From an uncultured Lachnospiraceae bacterium (GTDB taxonomy: Bacteria; Bacillota; Clostridia; Lachnospirales; Lachnospiraceae): a stretch of DNA of 42,618 nucleotides. Below the pieces are notes generated by a model. The model was not told where the DNA came from, made no database searches, and saw only the letters and a program-made list of their open reading frames with translations. Where the stretch lies: contig CAJUGJ010000026.1 of assembly GCA_910586015.1 (NCBI GenBank), positions 1 to 42,618 of the forward strand, written 5' to 3'. This document shows positions 1 to 7,297 of the stretch, piece by piece (the stretch's first letter is position 1; each line of letters starts with the position of its first letter). Made by a program: the position numbers and the translations under genes.

Positions 1-511
1 TTGGGTCGGCTATGTAACCATAAGGCACTTCGCCGTTGACGCGCTCGCCTTTCTGTGCCTTTGCCTGTTTGACAGCCCGGATTTTCTTTGAGGTGTCGCG
101 GGCGTAAAACTCGTTGAACCAGTTCCGCAGAGGGGTAAACTCGTTATCTTCCCTTGCTGTGTCTACACCGTCGTTAATGGCAATGTAGCGCACTTCGTAT
201 TCGGGGAAAACAATCTCTATCAGCTCGCCGGTTTTCAGATAATTACGTCCCAGACGGGAAAGGTCTTTTGTTATGACGGTCGCCACATTCCCGGCTTCAA
301 CCTCATGCAGCATGGCTTGAAGCCCCTCACGCTCAAAGCTCACGCCAGAGAATCCGTCATCTACGAAAAAGCGCGTATTGAAAAAGTGGTGTTCATCAGC
401 ATATTTCTGTAAAATCAGTTTTTGGTTCTGTATGCTCTCGCTTTCCCCGTCCTGCATATCTTCCTGACTCAATCTGCAATATAAAGCAGTAATCTTGTCT
501 GTCTGTAACAT
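1..511 (-). CDS. Large serine recombinase of a transposon (TndX/TnpX-like), 3' end off window
   Basis: The N-terminal 170 residues are visible and run off the left edge. The start ATG (509-511) follows a strong AAAGGAGG site. The reading begins MLQTDKITALYCRLSQED, with the catalytic serine in the YCRLS motif. The resolvase-core motifs DDGFSGVSF and ITKDLSRLGRNY follow, then the start of the recombinase domain (KIRAVKQAKAQ, PYGYI). This is the arrangement of large serine recombinases that excise and integrate Tn4451/Tn5397-type elements through a phosphoserine-DNA intermediate. The local GC content is clearly higher than in the housekeeping genes to the right, which fits horizontal acquisition. 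The exact element family cannot be settled from the partial sequence. Confidence 0.9.
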   Translation of the reverse strand, partial: MLQTDKITALYCRLSQEDMQDGESESIQNQKLILQKYADEHHFFNTRFFVDDGFSGVSFEREGLQAMLHEVEAGNVATVITKDLSRLGRNYLKTGELIEIVFPEYEVRYIAINDGVDTAREDNEFTPLRNWFNEFYARDTSKKIRAVKQAKAQKGERVNGEVPYGYIADP

Positions 512-612
512 TTTGTCCTCCTTTCCAACGACAGACAAGCAGGGTGTTTGTACTGTCTATATTTATACCACATACCGCTGCCTGTGTCATGTATAAAATG
601 TGAAGAAACACC

Positions 613-840
613 CTATTTCCAGGCGTTTCCGGGGTTTAGCTCCATGTCTTTGCGTATGAGCTTCTTTATCTTTTTATTTAGTGTGTCCGTCGCGTGTTCA
701 CTTGCGAACGAACATACAAGGTAAGTAACTTTTCCGATTTTATGCTCTGTTGTGGTAACGGGCGTTTGGTTTTGTGTCAAAGAAAATCCCTCTTTCTTTC
801 GCAAACATATATTACAGTCTATGAATAGCGGCAAGTCCAC
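613..840 (-). CDS. TnpW-like small transposon protein
   Basis: A 75-residue protein whose core, TEHKIGKVTYLVCSF followed by a C-terminal KKIKKLIRKDME helix, resembles the TnpW family of short proteins found beside large serine recombinases in clostridial transposons. Their function is unknown. The open frame begins at a GTG with no clear ribosome site, so the true start may lie further in, near the conserved TEHKIGK part. It sits just upstream of the recombinase on the same strand, as usual for these elements. The assignment rests on remembered family motifs, not on a search. Confidence 0.6.
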   Translation of the reverse strand: MDLPLFIDCNICLRKKEGFSLTQNQTPVTTTEHKIGKVTYLVCSFASEHATDTLNKKIKKLIRKDMELNPGNAWK

Positions 841-887
841 TATTCAATCAATCAAAGGCTTTAATCGGACGGTTATTAGCATAACCT

Positions 888-1135
888 CATGGGAATTTTT
901 CCGGCGTGGTGTTGGTCGCTCGGCTGTCTAGGCGGGAATACTCCCACTGAGATAGTGTCATGGCGCACCTGTCGTACAACTTCCGCATGGAGAGGCGAGT
1001 TATGTAGCTGCTGAAATGCTACAAGATAATCTTCATGGCGTCTAGGTCGCCTTTTATTGCTGCCACAATGACAGGATAGGGAACAAGGGATTTTTTCAGG
1101 TAGCCGGATAAACTCTCTGCGATTAGGTTCCACAT
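888..1135 (-). pseudogene. Decayed helix-turn-helix transposon protein (HTH_16-like)
   Basis: An ATG at 1133-1135 follows AAAGGAGGTGAGA. It opens a frame with the typical conjugative-element HTH start: SLVPYPVIVAAIKGDLDAMKIIL. A TAG (1019-1021) stands where the family normally has a glutamine. The homology then continues in the same frame as HFSSYITRLSMRKLYD before becoming unrecognisable and ending at 888. The intact family is about 140 residues, so both the premature stop and the altered C-terminus point to a dead gene. In living elements these proteins are thought to act in regulation of the element. Confidence 0.6.
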
Positions 1136-1226
1136 TCTCACCTCCTTTCTCGGGGCAATACTGCCTTTTGAAAAAAACGCCAAAGATTTTCGGAAGTTTT
1201 TCAAAAAATTTTTGGGGCAGCAAAAT

Positions 1227-1255
1227 GCGCCTGTCCGAAAAGCTGGGACAGGCGC
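1227..1255 (-). terminator. Hairpin terminator after the MFS gene
   Basis: A perfect 10-bp stem GCGCCTGTCC / GGACAGGCGC encloses a 9-nt loop. It is placed downstream of the minus-strand MFS gene. The T-rich tail is weak on this strand, so termination efficiency is uncertain. Between it and the MFS stop (1256-1423) I see only a small TTATAT/ATATAA hairpin and no gene. Confidence 0.55.
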
Positions 1256-1423
1256 AAGGGTATTGTAAGCAGTATTTAGATGGTTAGACAGTTCATATTC
1301 AGATGATAGAAAGAAACAACAGCCTTAATTTATTCAAAGCGCTGATAGACAAAGTAATGAGTTTATAGAAACGGCTTTATATTTTTAGATATAAAGAAAG
1401 AGAGACAACAAACTGTGATTCCT

Positions 1424-2677
1424 CTAATTGTCTAAATTCTTAAAAAAGTTTACAGTAAGTACACCTATGATACAGACAAGTATTCCTGTTGGGAGCAGTA
1501 CAAGAAAAACTGTACTGCTAAACTTGTCAAATAATATCCCATAAACCATTTGCCCTAAAGGTTGGGCGCACATGGAAATAGTGGCGACATACGCCATCAC
1601 TTTTCCTGTTAAATGGTTCGGAGTTTTTTGCTGTATCATTGAGAGAGCAAAGATAGAAAAAATACAAGCGGCAATCTGCATACCACAAAAGGCAATGATA
1701 TTAATAATGTATTTTGTAATTGTTGTTGTTGGAAGCAGAAAAATAATACCTGCCGGAACAAGAAACGCTCCAAGTACCACAACTACGATTGATAGTTTTC
1801 TGGGGTTCATCTTTTGTGTCAATAGTCCAGCTGTAATACTTCCAATAATTGCAGCAAATCCCAATGCGCTTTCCGCAAAACCATAATATTCAGCATTTAA
1901 GTCCAATACATTTCGCACAATATAAGGCAGACCAACCATAGCCGTTCCTATTACAAAGAAACTAATCAATGCGCTTAAAAGCAACATTTTCAAAATACAG
2001 GATTGTTCTTTGCTTATAAATCGTATACTTGTTAAAAAATCACTCTTGATAATGGATAAGATATCTTTACTGTTATCTGTTAATATATATTCCAACTTAA
2101 TAAAACATTCAAATGCTGTCGTAACAAAAAAACATAAAACTCCTGCATACAGAACTGGCTTTAGACTAAAGGCAGTATAGAGAACACTTCCAAGTATCGG
2201 GGCAATGAGAGCCGCCACCGCAGCTACTTGATTTACAACCGCATTGCCTTTAATGATGTTATCGCCAGATTGCATTTGTGGAACACATGCTTGAACAGTG
2301 GGGGACTCAAATGCTCCTAAGACAGATAAACATACAAGCAAAATTCCTGTTAGTATAATGCCGTCCTGTTCGGTAAATAATAAAGCAGCACACAACACGA
2401 ACATACCCAATAAAGTGTCTAAAGCCACCATGATATTTTTTCTGTTTGCCCTGTCCGCAAGAATACCACCTAAAGGGGAAAGCAGAATTGTAGGGATAGT
2501 AGCAATAGACAGAATACCTGCAAATATCGTCGCAGAACCTGTTGTATCAAGTACATACATGGATAATGCGAATTTTATAATATAGTTTCCAAAAAGAGAA
2601 CTTATCTGTCCTAAAACAAGAAGTATAAAGTTTTTTGAAAGAAGTATAAAGTTTTTTGAAAATAGTCTTTGTTCCAT
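1424..2677 (-). CDS. MFS multidrug/antibiotic efflux transporter
   Basis: A 417-residue polytopic membrane protein with about twelve hydrophobic segments. It has the MFS motif between segments 2 and 3 (GGILADRANRKNIM) and looks like a drug:H+ antiporter of the macrolide-efflux-like group. It starts 3 nt after the stop of the small gene 2681-2941, so the two are probably co-transcribed. The likely transcript starts at the operator-bearing region near 3241-3257, which would make it the target of the TetR regulator next to it. The N-terminus holds a duplicated SKNFILL heptapeptide caused by a 21-bp tandem repeat. The substrate cannot be read from the sequence. Confidence 0.85.
   Translation of the reverse strand: MEQRLFSKNFILLSKNFILLVLGQISSLFGNYIIKFALSMYVLDTTGSATIFAGILSIATIPTILLSPLGGILADRANRKNIMVALDTLLGMFVLCAALLFTEQDGIILTGILLVCLSVLGAFESPTVQACVPQMQSGDNIIKGNAVVNQVAAVAALIAPILGSVLYTAFSLKPVLYAGVLCFFVTTAFECFIKLEYILTDNSKDILSIIKSDFLTSIRFISKEQSCILKMLLLSALISFFVIGTAMVGLPYIVRNVLDLNAEYYGFAESALGFAAIIGSITAGLLTQKMNPRKLSIVVVVLGAFLVPAGIIFLLPTTTITKYIINIIAFCGMQIAACIFSIFALSMIQQKTPNHLTGKVMAYVATISMCAQPLGQMVYGILFDKFSSTVFLVLLPTGILVCIIGVLTVNFFKNLDN
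2620..2661 (-). repeat. Exact 21-bp tandem duplication within the MFS gene
   Basis: Two identical 21-nt units lie at 2620-2640 and 2641-2661. Because 21 is a multiple of three, the frame is kept and seven residues (SKNFILL) are repeated at the cytoplasmic N-terminus before the first membrane segment. Confidence 0.95.
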
Positions 2678-2680
2678 AAT

Positions 2681-2941
2681 TTACCTTTTCCTAAAAATGA
2701 TTGAAGTAATAATATCAGATATCACACCAACAATGCCAAGTCGCGCACACCACGCAGCGGCAGTTTTATAACCTCGCATCGCAAGATGTTCTGCGCCAAG
2801 AATTAAGCCAGTCTCTGCCATGATAGATATGGATTTCATGCTTCTACGAAAGCATTTATTGTTATTCCATTTTTTTGTAATATTTTTTTCAAACCTGTCC
2901 GCAGCAGCGTCAATACGCTGTTCAAATTCTTTTTCCGTCAT
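2681..2941 (-). CDS. Small protein of unknown function, partner of the MFS gene
   Basis: The preferred start (ATG 2939-2941) follows TTAGGAGAG and gives 86 residues beginning MTEKEFEQRIDAAADRFEK. A second in-frame ATG at 3039-3041 after AAAGGGGAGGAA would add 33 residues and cannot be excluded. The N-terminal half is a charged amphipathic helix. The C-terminal half is alanine- and glycine-rich and moderately hydrophobic (GLILGAEHLAM, LGIVGVISDIITSIIF), so it may be membrane-associated. It lies directly upstream of the MFS gene with a 3-nt gap. I do not recognise a family. Confidence 0.6.
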   Translation of the reverse strand: MTEKEFEQRIDAAADRFEKNITKKWNNNKCFRRSMKSISIMAETGLILGAEHLAMRGYKTAAAWCARLGIVGVISDIITSIIFRKR

Positions 2942-3059
2942 GTTATCTCTCCTAACTAAATTTTTGATTATAGAAAAATCATCAGTTGAATGATGTACAT
3001 CAATATCATTAACACACCAAGCAAAACCAATCCTCACCATTTCCTCCCCTTTTTTCACC

Positions 3060-3140
3060 TTATCTGGACTTGATGAGTAAGACAATCCCTATTGCGATTA
3101 AGATAATACCAGCAATAATATTAGCGATGTAAATCCCCAT
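3060..3140 (-). CDS. Possible 26-residue single-span membrane peptide
   Basis: The short frame MGIYIANIIAGIILIAIGIV plus a KSR end is almost wholly one hydrophobic helix with a basic tail, like many bacterial membrane microproteins. It lies between the TetR gene and the MFS operon, just after the operator. No good ribosome site precedes the ATG, and it overlaps the longer upstream extension of the next gene. It may be chance. Confidence 0.3.
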   Translation of the reverse strand: MGIYIANIIAGIILIAIGIVLLIKSR

Positions 3141-3240
3141 GATAAGATGGGATAAGTTCGTTGATATTCACCTTTAGCCCCATTCAGATAGCTGTTCCAA
3201 CTCTAATAAATCTTGTTCTGTCGTTGTTATCCTCATTATT

Positions 3241-3257
3241 ATACATATTGTATGTAT
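3241..3257. promoter_or_regulatory. TetR-type operator upstream of the efflux operon
   Basis: A perfect palindrome ATACATA-TTG-TATGTAT lies between the tetR stop and the first downstream gene. It closely matches the palindrome in front of tetR itself (3957-3975), with the same TTG centre and the same ACATA half-site core. This supports control of both transcripts by the one TetR protein. Confidence 0.75.
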
Positions 3258-3271
3258 GTATTTGGGTATAA

Positions 3272-3292
3272 AAAAACTCTATTCGAGTTTTT
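3272..3292 (-). terminator. Intrinsic terminator overlapping the tetR stop codon
   Basis: AAAAACTC and GAGTTTTT form an 8-bp stem around a 5-nt loop, and on the minus strand the stem runs into a T tract. The stop codon lies within the hairpin. It would separate tetR from the efflux operon, so the latter needs its own promoter near 3241-3257. Confidence 0.65.
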
Positions 3293-3917
3293 CTATAGTA
3301 TTTTTCGCATAAAACACGATTTCATCATCAATAATCGGTATTTCTAACTTGTCGAACATTTCTTTGACAAAAAGCAAACGCTCCAATAATTCTTCCTTTG
3401 TGCCAGGAAAAATTGAAGGGATAAACCAAAGCTCTGTTATTATCATAAAAAAACAGGATAGTGCTTTCGGATAATTATTCCGAATAGAGCCGTCTTTTAT
3501 AGCTTCTTGAAAAAACTTTTCAAGATAAGGAACGACAATCCGCTGATTGTTTTCAATATGACTTGCCAATATACGCGGGTTATTTAGTAGCGGAACAGCC
3601 ATAAGATTTACTTTATGTTGATCCTTATTTGAATATTGTAATTTTATAACCTTTTTAATTTTTTCAAGACCAGATAAGTTTTTTTCATTACTTACAATTT
3701 CAAATGGGTTATTCTCAAAAAACAATTTATCATTTAGTGCATTTAACACTTCTTCTTTCGATTTGAAATGATGATAAAATGCTCCCCTTGTTAGACCGCC
3801 TAAATGATTTACAATGTCTAAAATTGTAGTTTCTTCATATCCTTTTTCAAGAAATAGCTTTAGGGAAACATCTAATATTTTTTCAACTGTTTCTTCTGGA
3901 TATTTGTTGCGTGGCAC
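3279..3917 (-). CDS. TetR/AcrR-family transcriptional repressor
   Basis: A 212-residue protein with the TetR helix-turn-helix near residues 10-57: ILDVSLKLFLEKGYEETTI, then GGLTRGAFYHHFKSKEEVL. An all-helical ligand-binding domain follows. The start is preceded by an AAGGAGG site. Palindromic operators sit in its own leader and in front of the downstream efflux operon, which suggests autoregulation and control of the MFS pump, released by a pump substrate. The ligand is unknown. Confidence 0.9.
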   Translation of the reverse strand: MPRNKYPEETVEKILDVSLKLFLEKGYEETTILDIVNHLGGLTRGAFYHHFKSKEEVLNALNDKLFFENNPFEIVSNEKNLSGLEKIKKVIKLQYSNKDQHKVNLMAVPLLNNPRILASHIENNQRIVVPYLEKFFQEAIKDGSIRNNYPKALSCFFMIITELWFIPSIFPGTKEELLERLLFVKEMFDKLEIPIIDDEIVFYAKNTIEKLE

Positions 3918-3956
3918 ACTTTAACCTCCTTGCACATATATTTTGATTTGTATTTT

Positions 3957-3975
3957 AACATACATTGTGTATGTT
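3957..3975. promoter_or_regulatory. TetR-type operator in the tetR leader
   Basis: A perfect 8-3-8 palindrome AACATACA-TTG-TGTATGTT lies 40 nt upstream of the tetR start. It is the partner of the site at 3241-3257. Confidence 0.8.
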
Positions 3976-4263
3976 TGTCAACCTATTAAAGCAGAATTTC
4001 ATTTACGAAAGGGAACTATTTTAGCTAACTTATCTATTAACCCTACTGCTCGATATGCGACACTTGTGGACATAGGGCTTATCTGTTATGGAGTCAATTT
4101 TCGGGTAAGATACGGTTTCTCCCCGCACAGAACAAGGCATAAATGATTCCCTCTTTCTCCTACAAAGGGCTGTGACTGGTTGTTGGTTTCCTGTTATATA
4201 ATCAAAGGGCAACATCATTTTGAACTATCACTTATAATTACTTCAACATAATTACCCTATTGT
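3976..4263. other. Intergenic stretch without a recognised gene
   Basis: The only sizeable frame is a minus-strand 62-codon one (4218-4030) with no ribosome site and a basic, cysteine-bearing C-terminal half that I do not recognise. Base composition from about 4040 to 4215 is richer in GC than its surroundings, as in the element-derived parts to the left, so it is probably transposon debris. I see no convincing RNA or promoter. Confidence 0.4.
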
Positions 4264-4920
4264 TTAGCAAATTTGGGCTATCTTATAAGTATAAAAAATG
4301 TCAATCACTAAAAGAATAGCAATTATTGCTAGCGTTGATAGAAAGCAGTAAATACCTTGAACAAAGAAGCATATCACAATTATAACAACACCTCCGATAA
4401 TGTAGGAGATTCCACCAAAACGCTGGCTTTTTTTCCATGTCGTTTCATTCTTCATGCTCCACTTAGTTTTTAGTCCAGTAAAGGCGTTCATTCTTAATTT
4501 TGGCATTATATTCCCTATGATAATCATAGCGATACCTAAAATTCCAAACAATAATTGACTAACATCAATTTTATTAGATGATAGGTTTTCAATCTTATTA
4601 AAACTAGCGTATAAAGCATACCCTGTCATAGCATTAAAAATAATAAGTGTAACAATACCCGCAACAATACAAACGTTCTCATTATTGTTCCCATTTTCTT
4701 CATGTTTTGCAGCAACCTTTGCTATCCCTAGAAAAAAGTAACCCAATATAGTTGTGACAATGGGAACAATAAGAGCCTCGTATTTACTGCCCCAGCGTGT
4801 TACCTGGTTGTTTAAACCATAATGAGCAGGGATTTGCTCCGGTAAAAACTGTAACGCAATTAAAGCGCTTATTAGCGGTAGAAACATAAGTCCATAAAAC
4901 ACAATTTTTTTCACTTTCAT
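4264..4920 (-). CDS. SdpI-family (DUF1648) immunity-like membrane protein
   Basis: A 218-residue protein from the ATG at 4918-4920, which overlaps the SdpR-like stop by one base (TAATG) after an AGGAGG site. An upstream extension is possible but unlikely. It has about six membrane segments, the DUF1648 pattern near the N-terminus (IPAHYGLNNQVTRWGSK), and the SdpI signature before the last segments (MNAFTGLKTKWSMKNETTW). In Bacillus subtilis SdpI protects against the SdpC toxin and sequesters the repressor SdpR at the membrane. No SdpC-like toxin gene is seen here, so a housekeeping or cargo role is equally open. Confidence 0.85.
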   Translation of the reverse strand: MKVKKIVFYGLMFLPLISALIALQFLPEQIPAHYGLNNQVTRWGSKYEALIVPIVTTILGYFFLGIAKVAAKHEENGNNNENVCIVAGIVTLIIFNAMTGYALYASFNKIENLSSNKIDVSQLLFGILGIAMIIIGNIMPKLRMNAFTGLKTKWSMKNETTWKKSQRFGGISYIIGGVVIIVICFFVQGIYCFLSTLAIIAILLVIDIFYTYKIAQIC

Positions 4921-5186
4921 TATTGACCTCCTCGTAAATTGTTTATCCACATGATTGCTTCGTCCAGAATAGATAAGTTCAGCTCATAATAAATAAAATT
5001 TTTGTATTTTGTTTCATAAATTAGGTCTGCTTTTTTTAGCTTTGACAAATGATAAGATAATGCCTGGGGTGTCATGTTTAGTGCATTTGCTAAATCACCA
5101 GAATTTATTCTACCCTCCTTTAATTTTTGCAAAATCTTTCTACGGGTTTCATCAGCCAAAGCTGCTAATACTTCACTTACTGCCAA
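4920..5186 (-). CDS. ArsR-family repressor, SdpR-like
   Basis: An 88-residue winged-helix protein with the ArsR/SdpR core: LADETRRKILQKLKEGRI, then ALNMTPQALSYHLSKLKKADLI. It lacks an obvious cysteine metal site. It is translationally coupled to the SdpI-like gene. A sigma-A type promoter (TTGACT, 17 nt, TATAAT) lies just upstream, with a palindrome over the -35 box that fits autorepression. Confidence 0.88.
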   Translation of the reverse strand: MAVSEVLAALADETRRKILQKLKEGRINSGDLANALNMTPQALSYHLSKLKKADLIYETKYKNFIYYELNLSILDEAIMWINNLRGGQ

Positions 5187-5225
5187 TCATTCTCGCCCTC
5201 CTATTTCAATTTTTTTTTAAATAGA

Positions 5226-5254
5226 ATTATAACAACATTAGTTTTAATAGTCAA
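5226..5254 (-). promoter_or_regulatory. Promoter of the sdpRI-like operon
   Basis: On the minus strand, TTGACT (5249-5254) and TATAAT (5226-5231) are separated by exactly 17 nt, about 40 nt upstream of the repressor start. Confidence 0.75.
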
Positions 5255-5261
5255 TAACTAT
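5247..5261. promoter_or_regulatory. Probable SdpR-like operator
   Basis: The inverted repeat ATAGT-CAATA-ACTAT overlaps the -35 box of the sdpRI-like promoter, the position expected for an autorepressor. Confidence 0.5.
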
Positions 5262-5299
5262 TTCAAAATATTTTTAAATACTTTTATAAGGGAAAAAGG

Positions 5300-5545
5300 A
5301 ATGGGGAAGATTTCGTAATATCGGCATTGTGCTGTACATTCTCGCAAGCTATGATTTCTGCCCTTTTTGTGAAAGTTCAACAGCGTTCCATAAAGTGGCT
5401 CGGTCTGCATATTCTTTGGAGCATTGGGTGGGAGAGTGATTTCACTGTGAATTAAATCCTCATGGTATTTCGGGTGGTAGGTCTGCCCGTCAAACTCGCT
5501 GACAAGAACACTCCTGTGATATAAGACGCTTTCTCGACTACCGAC
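5300..5545 (-). pseudogene. Fragment of a MobA/MobL-type relaxase
   Basis: Read on the minus strand this stretch gives VLVSEFDGQTYHPKYHEDL, then HSEITLPPNAP. After a one-base frame change it gives EYADRATLWNAVELSQKGQKS, a stop, and LARMYS. These are hallmark segments of MobA/MobL relaxases of mobilisable elements. The catalytic N-terminus and the rest of the protein are absent, so it is a dead internal fragment fused to the DUF3847 remnant upstream. Confidence 0.7.
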
Positions 5546-5801
5546 TTGATTTCAGAGATAATCTGCTGATACTTCTTTATCTGCAATACAACCGACAAGA
5601 TACGGTTTAACTCGCCCTCGTCATAGCAGTAGCAGTCAGGAAATACTTTACAATGATACCACCCATGATGTACTTGTGATGGTTCTCCGATTTGCATTTC
5701 TTCTCGTCGTTCTGCTTTTTCTTTTCGTTGGCTACGCGCTTTTTCGCCTGTTCCAATGCCTTTTCTAAGTTTCTGCTTGTGTCATTCTTATTCTCAATCA
5801 T
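5546..5801 (-). pseudogene. Frameshifted DUF3847-type transposon protein
   Basis: An ATG at 5799-5801 after GAGGTATCAAAA starts MIENKNDTSRNLEKALEQAK, a charged coiled-coil segment. The family core HHKYIMGGIIVKYF follows. A single missing C near 5638 then shifts the frame, and the rest (PDCYCYDEGELNRILSVVL) continues in the next frame until it meets the relaxase fragment. DUF3847 proteins normally lie just upstream of mob genes in clostridial elements, which matches the order here. Confidence 0.65.
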
Positions 5802-5954
5802 TTTTGATACCTCATTCTTTCTGTGCTGTATTGGTAGTTTTTGAAAATAAAAAGATAGCTGATTGTCCGTTAAGATAATCGCTACCATAGGTAAATAATA
5901 TTCAGTTTTTCATATCTTCATTTCTGCCCTAATTCTATAAATTAAACGGAAGAA

Positions 5955-5981
5955 AAGCACTTAGATTTTTCCTAAGTGCTT
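5955..5981 (-). terminator. Intrinsic terminator of the XRE-TPR gene
   Basis: A perfect 10-bp stem AAGCACTTAG / CTAAGTGCTT with a 7-nt loop is followed on the minus strand by TTTTC, 66 nt beyond the stop of the regulator gene. Confidence 0.75.
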
Positions 5982-6046
5982 AATATACCTCTCCGATAAA
6001 CCTATCTTTGTCATCTAAAATATCACTATACTCTGAAATAACTTTC

Positions 6047-6679
6047 TTACCAAACACCTTTTCCGTCACCAAGTAAAATACCTTTTATGTTTTCGTCTAT
6101 TTCGTTTTCAGTTAAACCTCGTTGTATTAGTGGCTGAATTACTTCACGGCTTTCTCTTGTATGAGGAAGTTCAGATGCAAGTCTATTAGCCTTATCCTCG
6201 TATCCTGCTTTCAAATATAAGAAACATAGCGTTGCACGCATAGTGGATTTTTGTTTCTCATTGATTGATATAGGTAATCCTTTTTCTATTAAATCAATAG
6301 CTTCATCTGTATTACCTTTCAACGCCAATGTACTTGCTAATCCAAGAATCATCCCCGGTTTATTTGGATAAATCAACAATGCATCTCGATAAATTTTTTC
6401 AGCAGAATCATAATCTCCTTTTCGCTGATAATCAACAGCTTTTTTATGAATGTTATATCGTGTTGTTTCTGCACGAATCGCATCCATACCCACTAACAAA
6501 TCAATACTTGTTTCAAATATGTTTGCTAGTGCTGGTAAAAGTGTAATGTCCGGATAAGACTCGCCACGTTCCCATTTTGAAACGCTTTGTGGTGTAATTC
6601 CTAAATACTCTGCAACATCTTCCTGTGTAAGATTTTTTAAAATACGGTATTTCTTTAAGTTTTCTGCTAAATATAACAT
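6047..6679 (-). CDS. XRE-family regulator with C-terminal TPR repeats
   Basis: A 210-residue protein. Residues 6-62 form a Cro/CI-type helix-turn-helix (LKKYRILKNLTQEDVAEYLG, then TPQSVSKWERGESYPD). A helical part with TPR character follows: AVDYQRKGDYDSAEKIYRDAL, then GLASTLALKGNTDEAIDLI. This is the plan of small-peptide-sensing or stress regulators in Firmicutes. The target is unknown. Its ribosome site is an eight-G tract, and a sigma-A type promoter lies upstream. It stands alone with its own terminator between two stretches of element debris, so it is probably cargo. Confidence 0.85.
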   Translation of the reverse strand: MLYLAENLKKYRILKNLTQEDVAEYLGITPQSVSKWERGESYPDITLLPALANIFETSIDLLVGMDAIRAETTRYNIHKKAVDYQRKGDYDSAEKIYRDALLIYPNKPGMILGLASTLALKGNTDEAIDLIEKGLPISINEKQKSTMRATLCFLYLKAGYEDKANRLASELPHTRESREVIQPLIQRGLTENEIDENIKGILLGDGKGVW

Positions 6680-6685
6680 ATTTTA

Positions 6686-6693
6686 CCCCCCCC
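6686..6693 (-). promoter_or_regulatory. Homopolymeric G8 ribosome-binding site
   Basis: Eight consecutive C on the plus strand give GGGGGGGG six nt before the ATG of the XRE-TPR gene on the minus strand. It serves as the only Shine-Dalgarno sequence. Confidence 0.7.
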
Positions 6694-6711
6694 TATATTT
6701 TTTATACTAAA

Positions 6712-6739
6712 ATTATATCATGAGTACCTGCAAATTCAA
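6712..6739 (-). promoter_or_regulatory. Promoter of the XRE-TPR regulator
   Basis: On the minus strand, TTGAAT (6734-6739) and TATAAT (6712-6717) are 16 nt apart, with the -10 about 33 nt upstream of the start codon. Confidence 0.6.
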
Positions 6740-6847
6740 TAACGCAATAGTTGTCTTGTTCTCAACCGTATTCATATATACTATACGGTAATTATTGCAA
6801 GAAAAAAGACTATAACTGTCATAGCCTTTTAAATGAAAACGTTTACA

Positions 6848-7280
6848 TTACCGCTTGTTTGTCTGCCCTCGGTATTTTGGTACTCCTGCATGGAAGTATA
6901 TGCCTTTCTCTCTGTCCTCGGCTCTTGTCTGCTCCTTTTGGCTCTCAATTTGTGCCTTTTTCTTGCCTTTGGTGCGTTCCTCATATTCTTTCTGTTTCCC
7001 GTTGGCTTTCTGTTTCAGATAATTCTGGTGTAGTCTGTCTTTTCTCGCTTTTTTCTTCCACATTTCCTCCAGTTCTTCGGGTGTTAGCCCTTTTTCTACC
7101 ATAGTCGGTGGTATATCTTTCCCAATCGTGCAGCAGATTTGGAGTCATTTTCATATTATGCCTGCTCTGCCTTGTAATTGTCCAATTCTTCCTGCTCGCC
7201 TTCATACTGGTTGTAGAGCATGGTATAAGGCTTGTCCATCGCTCGAAAAACTTTGATTTTCCAATATTTTCAAAAGTATC
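6848..7280 (-). pseudogene. Decayed mobile-element gene, C-terminal part
   Basis: The minus strand carries consecutive protein-like segments in changing frames: FRAMDKPYTMLYNQYEGEQ then EELDNYKAEQA and a stop; YENDSKSAARLGKIYHRLW; and EKGLTPEELEEMWKKKARKD running on to VPKYRGQTNK. The charged, glutamine-rich C-terminus and the element debris on both sides suggest a protein of a mobilisable element, but I cannot name the family. At least one stop and one or two frame changes mark it as dead. The end near the truncated recombinase (7281-7298) is where this element piece stops. Confidence 0.5.
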
Positions 7281-7297
7281 GTTATCTAACGTCAGCT

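Noticed and set aside
5262..5299. Continuation of the relaxase fragment
   Set aside because: The reading after LARMYS is no longer recognisable and the composition turns AT-rich.
7232..7297. Start of the first recombinase at an ATG in the left remnant
   Set aside because: The 22 extra residues show no recombinase homology and the DNA belongs to the minus-strand element gene.
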